From Meishania sp964351985 (GTDB lineage: Bacteria; Bacteroidota; Bacteroidia; Flavobacteriales; Flavobacteriaceae): a stretch of 64,000 nucleotides of DNA. Below, piece by piece: positions 62,922 through 64,000 of the stretch (the first letter of the stretch is position 1; each line of letters starts with the position of its first letter). The notes beneath the pieces were generated by a model. It saw only the letters and a program-made list of their open reading frames with translations, was not told the DNA's origin and did not search any database. The position numbers and the translations under genes were made by a program. The stretch spans positions 62,001 to 126,000 of the forward strand of contig CAYGPR010000001.1 of NCBI GenBank assembly GCA_964351985.1, written 5' to 3'.

Positions 62922-63488
62922 TTAAAAATCTAACTTGGGATATGGATTATGGTCATTAATTTCTAGATTCAGTTCTCCAGCGATTAAGTAGAAAAGTAAC
63001 ATCCATGTTTGAGAATTAGAAAAAACGGGGTAGCCAAATTCAGGTTTCAGCTTTGACAACCAAATAACATGCTCATTCATAAAAGCATCTATCTCCTCCC
63101 GCTTTGTGAAAGAGAATAACTCATTGCTCTCTACATCTATTTTCTTCCAATGAAGAAGAATTGCCAAAGCTGTTTTAAATGCAAACCTGGCATTTATTTT
63201 TCTCTGAACAATTATATCCTGGTGGATAATCGGTTGCACATGAACTATGGCTAGTTCGGTAGCCGAACAAATCTTATAGACATTAATTCTATGACCTCCT
63301 TTTTCCTGAGAAAAATGGATTTTTACTTCTTTTTCAATAAAAAACCAGTACCAATCGTTAATTTTCTTAGCAGCATCTTTTTTAGTCGAAAAATTGTTGT
63401 CTAATCCCTCCGTAAAAGATTCCAATGCAGTAATAATGTCCTGCAGTCTTTTATTTTGCTTCTCACTTTGGCTAAACAGTTTTGTCAA
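62922..63488 (-). CDS. Hypothetical protein, TTG start
   Basis: The protein has 188 aa. The only sensible start is TTG at 63488, 4 nt after the stop of the small membrane gene; no ATG follows for a long way. It is soluble with mixed helices and strands, and rich in aromatic residues (NDWYWFFIEKEVKIHFSQEKG). No family is recognised. It is likely cotranscribed with the two genes upstream. Confidence 0.6.
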   Translation of the reverse strand: MTKLFSQSEKQNKRLQDIITALESFTEGLDNNFSTKKDAAKKINDWYWFFIEKEVKIHFSQEKGGHRINVYKICSATELAIVHVQPIIHQDIIVQRKINARFAFKTALAILLHWKKIDVESNELFSFTKREEIDAFMNEHVIWLSKLKPEFGYPVFSNSQTWMLLFYLIAGELNLEINDHNPYPKLDF

Positions 63489-63492
63489 GAGA

Positions 63493-63702
63493 TTAGATTG
63501 AGTTTACGCGATCAAAGAATGACTTATCGATTGGGTCTTCATTTTCAGAAGATTTGTCAGAATTACTTGTATGTATATCTCTATACCCCAGTTCATCACT
63601 ATAAGAAGATGTCTTTAGTTGTTTGAAAACAACTATCATAAAAACAATAAAGATTAATAGTCCAATTATCACATAATTATTAAACAAAAATTCCGACATC
63701 AT
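63493..63702 (-). CDS. Small single-TM membrane protein
   Basis: The protein has 69 aa. One TM helix (about 8-28, VIIGLLIFIVFMIVVF) is followed by a short acidic Ser-rich tail (SNSDKSSENEDPID). An alternative start is the next codon, ATG at 63699. Function is unknown. Confidence 0.6.
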   Translation of the reverse strand: MMSEFLFNNYVIIGLLIFIVFMIVVFKQLKTSSYSDELGYRDIHTSNSDKSSENEDPIDKSFFDRVNSI

Positions 63703-63721
63703 TTTAGGTATTAGGATTGTA

Positions 63722-64000
63722 TTATACTTTAATATAGTCTATTCTGGTTCTCAACTTCATAAACAAGGCTCGAGAAAATATGGCAAACAAGAATGTTAAT
63801 CCAAGAAAAAACCTTTGAATATTCCAAAGTTCAATATATGGCTTTTGATTGTTATTAACCTGCAGATTTATAAGAAAAAAGATTCCAAGGATAATAAGTA
63901 GGCATGATATTCCAGTAATTAAAGCACGGTTATCTATAAGTTTCCAAAGGTGTCTGTCAAAAAAGGCTTCGAGCATAATATTTGCCAAAATCACAATGCA
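63722..64000 (-). CDS. Membrane protein, partial at the window edge
   Basis: The frame is open to the edge of the window; GTG at 63994 and ATG at 63976 are possible internal starts. At least 90 residues with two TM helices (TGISCLLIILGIFFLINL; FFLGLTFLFAIFSRALFM). It lies 19 nt before the small membrane gene. Function is unknown. Confidence 0.5.
   Translation of the reverse strand, partial: CIVILANIMLEAFFDRHLWKLIDNRALITGISCLLIILGIFFLINLQVNNNQKPYIELWNIQRFFLGLTFLFAIFSRALFMKLRTRIDYIKV

Noticed and set aside
57415..64000. Type VI secretion locus
   Set aside because: No sheath, Hcp, baseplate or ClpV-like gene is visible; topology alone is not enough, so it is mentioned only as a possibility.

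Overview
The window is bacterial chromosome from the Bacteroidetes, most likely a marine Flavobacteriaceae (relatives such as Maribacter or Zobellia are a guess). The reasons are A/T-rich leaders without Shine-Dalgarno sequences, -7 elements of the form TAnnTTTG, many short-signal lipoproteins, DUF6090-type proteins, and intergenic repeats that resemble those of flavobacteria. I see no tRNA, rRNA, CRISPR array or intact insertion sequence.

1-23 kb is a stress / low-energy island. It holds seven tandem-domain universal stress proteins in the window (six here, one at 40-41 kb), a beta-CASP metallo-hydrolase, an ATP-cone nuclease, an MscS channel, thioredoxin, CbpA/CbpM, a ROK sugar kinase, an HPF/RaiA ribosome-hibernation factor, a peroxiredoxin, rhodaneses, a persulfide-dioxygenase-like protein and a two-component pair whose response regulator is a receiver fused to a Crp/Fnr protein. 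Ten palindromes of the form NTGAY-N4-RTCAN lie in front of these genes. Each is followed, almost always at the same 36-nt register, by a TAnnTTT(G/A) element, and two are read in both directions. This looks like a coherent Crp/Fnr-type class II regulon, and the REC-Crp protein is the natural candidate regulator.

23-42 kb is mixed. It contains an efflux-type ABC system, a class III nucleotide cyclase, two DUF6090 proteins, two serine hydrolases, an acyltransferase, an ankyrin lipoprotein, an AraC-TPR regulator, an alpha/beta hydrolase and another Usp. Three membrane-protein genes here look freshly broken: an in-frame TAA at 26015, a frame change at 38505 and an in-frame TAA at 41908. At 37.2-37.7 kb sits an unannotated set of three 36-37 residue basic microproteins ending in a strong terminator. 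The first two differ by 16 synonymous and only 4 non-synonymous codons.

42.5-49.5 kb is one tight operon: tryptophanase-like lyase, iron-type alcohol dehydrogenase, ribulose-phosphate-epimerase-like protein, then a full fructose-type PTS (IIA, IIC, IIB, HPr, Enzyme I). A complete PTS with its own HPr and EI is uncommon in Bacteroidetes. The EI frame has no ATG, GTG or TTG ahead of its conserved N-terminus.

49.5-64 kb holds a large lipoprotein with a haem site and probable beta-propeller, a fused XRE/membrane/beta-lactamase-like protein, a periplasmic beta-carbonic anhydrase, and a compact five-gene envelope cluster (small protein, coiled-coil membrane protein, VWA-like lipoprotein, multi-TM protein, divergent class A PBP). 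A 150-bp hairpin-forming repeat occurs twice (49.7 and 62.5 kb).
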